From Falsiroseomonas sp050563535 (GTDB taxonomy: Bacteria > Pseudomonadota > Alphaproteobacteria > Acetobacterales > Acetobacteraceae), in contig NZ_JBNXUO010000006.1 of the NCBI RefSeq assembly GCF_050563535.1, positions 62,001 to 126,000 of the forward strand: a stretch of 64,000 nucleotides of DNA. The letters are read 5' to 3'. Below the pieces are notes generated by a model. The model ran no database searches, had not been told where the DNA came from, and worked only from the letters and a program-made list of their open reading frames with translations. The translations under genes and the position numbers were made by a program. Numbering within the stretch: position 1 is the stretch's first letter; every line of letters begins with the position of its first letter. Shown in pieces: positions 61,871 to 64,000 of this stretch.

Positions 61871-62827
61871 ATGCCGAAGATGACGGCCGACTGGGTCTGG
61901 ATGGATGGCCGGCTGGTGCCCTGGAAGGACGCCACGCTGCATGTCGCCACCGAATGCGTGCTCCGCGGCGAGAACGTGTTCGAGGGCGAGCGCGCCTACT
62001 GGAGCGAGGAGGAGGGGGAGCTGTTCATGTTCCGCCACGCCGACCACATCCGGCGTCTGCGGGAAGGCGCGCGCATCATGCGCATGTCCATCCCCTATTC
62101 GGATGCCGAGATCGAGGCGGCCTGCATCTCCCTCATCCGCGCCTGCAACTACCGCAGCGGCATCCATTTCCGCCCCGTCGTCTATTTCGCCGACGGCGAG
62201 CTGACGCAGTACCGCCCGGACGAGATCCGCACGGGGATGTTCATCCTCGCGCTCTCCATGCCGTCGAAGGACACGCTGAGGACCGGGGTGAAGTCCTGCG
62301 TCAGCACCTGGCGGCGCAACGGCGACCTCAGCTCCCCCTCGCGCGTGAAGTCGGGGGCGAACTACCACAATTCCCGCCTCGCCTACATCGAGGCGCGGCT
62401 GAACGGCTTCGGCCCGCCGATCATGCTGAACAACGCGGGCAAGGTGGCGGAAGGCCCGGGCGCCTGCATCATGATGATGCGCCAGGGCCGGCTGGTGACG
62501 CCGCCGGTCACTGCCGACATCCTGGAAAGCATCACGCGCGAGACGCTGATGGAACTCGCCCGCGCGGAACTCGGGATCGAGGTGGTTGAGCGCGACATCG
62601 ACCGGTCGGAACTGTATGTCTGCGACGAGGCCTTCTTCTGCGGCAGCGGCGCGGAGGTCCTGCCCATCTCCTCGATCGACCACTACGACCTCGGCGACGG
62701 CACGCCGGGGCAGGTCACGCGCGCGCTGCAGGACCTGTATTTCCGGGCGGCGCGCGGCGCGATCCCGAAATACCGGCACTGGCTGACGCCGGTCTGGGGC
62801 GGCGCGGCGCGCGCCGCGGCCGAATAG
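61871..62827 (+). CDS. Class IV PLP aminotransferase (branched-chain aminotransferase type)
   Basis: A 318-residue fold type IV PLP enzyme. The PLP lysine is Lys160 in SRVKSGANYHNSRLAYIEAR. Other family elements are ATECVLRGENVFEGERAYW near the start, NNAGKVAEGPGACIMMM, ESITRETLMELARAELGIEV, and CDEAFFCGSGAEVLPISSID. It resembles IlvE but could also be a D-amino acid or (R)-amine aminotransferase. It is 13 bp after hyuA and may process the amino acid released by HyuAB. Confidence 0.88.
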   Translation: MPKMTADWVWMDGRLVPWKDATLHVATECVLRGENVFEGERAYWSEEEGELFMFRHADHIRRLREGARIMRMSIPYSDAEIEAACISLIRACNYRSGIHFRPVVYFADGELTQYRPDEIRTGMFILALSMPSKDTLRTGVKSCVSTWRRNGDLSSPSRVKSGANYHNSRLAYIEARLNGFGPPIMLNNAGKVAEGPGACIMMMRQGRLVTPPVTADILESITRETLMELARAELGIEVVERDIDRSELYVCDEAFFCGSGAEVLPISSIDHYDLGDGTPGQVTRALQDLYFRAARGAIPKYRHWLTPVWGGAARAAAE

Positions 62828-62855
62828 CAACGACAACACCGACAAGGAGGCGAGA

Positions 62856-63836
62856 ATGACCACCCCGATCGCGCGGCGCGCCCTGCTCGCCGCCCTGCCG
62901 GCCGCGCTGGCCGCGCCGGCGCTGCCGCGCGCGCAGCAGCTGACCCGCGACGTGCGCTGGATCGTCGGCTTCGCCGCGGGCGGCAGCGTGGACGCCATGG
63001 CGCGCATCGTCGCCGCCGCGATCGGGCCGCAGATCGGCCGCAACGTGGTGGTGGAGAACCGCACCGGCGCGGGCGGCTTCATCGGATTGCAGGCGGTGGC
63101 GAATTCCCCGCCCGACGGCCATGTGCTGGCCATCGCCTCCGGCTTCAACCTCTCCGTCTCGCCTGTGCTGCCGGGGATGACGATGCCGATCGACCCGGAT
63201 GCGGAGCTGGTGCCGATCGGCGGCATGGGCCGCGGCGCGATGGTGCTGGTCGCCCGCCCCGACGCGCCCTTCCGGACCATGGCGGACTTCATCGCGCATG
63301 CGAAGCGGCCGGGGGCGCGCATCACCTGCGGGCATGGCGGCGCCGGCTCCTCCCCGCACCTGATGGCCGCGCGGATGGCGCAACTCGCGGGGATCGAGCT
63401 GGACTTCATCGCCTATCGCGGCGGCGCGCCGGCACTGGTGGACCTGATGGCCGGCCGCATCGACGTCTATTTCGCCCTGCTGCCGGAGGCGCTGCAACAT
63501 GTCCGCGGCGGCGCGATGCGGGGGCTGGCCGTCGCCACCGCCGCCCCGCACCCGACGCTGCCCGACGTGCCGGTGATGCAGGCGACGCTGCCCGGCATGG
63601 TGGGCGGCAGCTGGTGGGGCGTCGCGGGGCCGAAGGGCCTGTCGCCCGAATGGGTCGCCTGGTGGTCGAACCAGATCGGCCAGTGCGTGCGCCGGCCCGA
63701 GGTGCGGGCGCGCCTGACCGAAAGCCTGATCGACGAGTCCGACACCTCGACCGCCGCCTTCCGAGAGGAGATCGCGCGGGAGCGGCGGATCTGGGCCGAG
63801 GTGATCCGCACGGCCGGCATCCGTGTCAGCGAATAG
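62856..63836 (+). CDS. Bug/TctC-family periplasmic solute receptor (4 of 4)
   Basis: A 326-residue receptor with export signal (ARRALLAALPAALAAPALPRA). It has RWIVGFAAGGSVDAMARIVA, ENRTGAGGFIGLQAVAN and IAYRGGAPALVDLMAGRI. The first loop is less typical than in the other three Bugs (VGFAAGGSVD in place of VPFAPGG). It starts 28 bp after the aminotransferase and overlaps the next gene by 14 bp, so it belongs to the same operon. Confidence 0.9.
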   Translation: MTTPIARRALLAALPAALAAPALPRAQQLTRDVRWIVGFAAGGSVDAMARIVAAAIGPQIGRNVVVENRTGAGGFIGLQAVANSPPDGHVLAIASGFNLSVSPVLPGMTMPIDPDAELVPIGGMGRGAMVLVARPDAPFRTMADFIAHAKRPGARITCGHGGAGSSPHLMAARMAQLAGIELDFIAYRGGAPALVDLMAGRIDVYFALLPEALQHVRGGAMRGLAVATAAPHPTLPDVPVMQATLPGMVGGSWWGVAGPKGLSPEWVAWWSNQIGQCVRRPEVRARLTESLIDESDTSTAAFREEIARERRIWAEVIRTAGIRVSE

Positions 63837-64000
63837 GCCGGTCGGGCGCCTCGTCGCGGAGAGCCTGGTCGCGCATGGCGCGGACCTGGTGTTCTGCGTC
63901 CCGGGCGAGAGCTTCCTCGGCCTGACCGACGCCATCACCGACCTGCCGCGGCTGAAGCTGGTGGTCTGCCGGCACGAGGGCGGGGCGTCCTACATGGCCG
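63823..64000 (+). CDS. ThDP-dependent enzyme, acetolactate-synthase-like, N-terminus only
   Basis: The gene runs off the right edge; 59 residues are visible. They read as the N-terminal pyrimidine-binding domain of a ThDP enzyme: RPVGRLVAESLVAHGADLVF, CVPGESFLGLTD and CRHEGGASYMA with Glu52 as the conserved cofactor-activating glutamate. Start set at GTG 63823, inside the Bug gene. It may be a decarboxylase or carboligase acting on the keto acid made by the aminotransferase. Confidence 0.8.
   Translation, partial: MSANRPVGRLVAESLVAHGADLVFCVPGESFLGLTDAITDLPRLKLVVCRHEGGASYMA

Overview
The window looks like chromosomal DNA of a very GC-rich alphaproteobacterium, most likely Acetobacteraceae of the Roseomonas type. 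The reasons are the extreme GC content (one 180-nt stretch I counted was 82%), four Bug/TctC-type solute receptors in 64 kb, dense ATGA/GTGA gene overlaps, and a perfect GTTC-N7-GTTC SOS box, which is the alphaproteobacterial LexA motif. I found no rRNA, tRNA, CRISPR, insertion sequence, integrase or phage gene. Coding density is very high and the longest gap between genes is about 210 bp. Family calls rest on reading motifs by eye; no database search was possible.

Layout. 1-8956: a cut-off ABC exporter, a TRAP importer (dctPQM), a CoA-transferase with a MaoC hydratase, then enoyl-CoA hydratase, a second MaoC, an SDR and an acyl-CoA dehydrogenase. Together they read as an import, CoA-activation and oxidation module for an unknown organic acid. 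9002-14397: MATE exporter, a divergent HIU-hydrolase-like protein, a Bug receptor, MscL, an M20-like hydrolase lacking the usual catalytic glutamate, and a GST-like protein. 14414-30587: a large catabolic cluster with two solute-binding proteins, a complete Dpp/Opp-type ABC importer and two sets of opine/imino-acid-oxidase-like subunits (2Fe-2S protein, FAD protein with a BFD 2Fe-2S domain, DadA-like FAD protein). It also holds an extra DadA-like oxidase, an SDR and a fused flavin/Fe-S oxidoreductase. 30594-34368: an orphan protein with an ART-like N-terminus, a Bug receptor divergent from a fumarate-reductase-like flavoprotein, and a low-GC papain-like protein with a zinc-ribbon tail.

34518-45245: an ABC-F factor; an SOS-controlled imuA without imuB or dnaE2; a YihY membrane protein; an Mla-like operon (MlaE permease, an ATPase that has lost every nucleotide-binding motif, MlaD, a lipoprotein); a thioredoxin-reductase-like protein; an Lrp regulator divergent from dadA; and a DsbA-fold isomerase. 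45249-56130: inositol genes. iolG, an SDR and an inositol-phosphatase-like gene run leftward into an AfuABC-type importer, and iolD, iolE and an MFS gene run rightward. This suggests uptake of a phosphorylated cyclitol, dephosphorylation and entry into the inositol pathway. 56122-64000: a LysR regulator divergent from hyuB, Bug, hyuA, a class IV aminotransferase, another Bug and the start of a ThDP enzyme.

The most notable items are the full-length MlaF pseudo-ATPase, the doubled heterotrimeric oxidase cluster, the AfuABC/inositol-phosphatase linkage, the orphan SOS-regulated imuA, and the low-GC papain-like gene.
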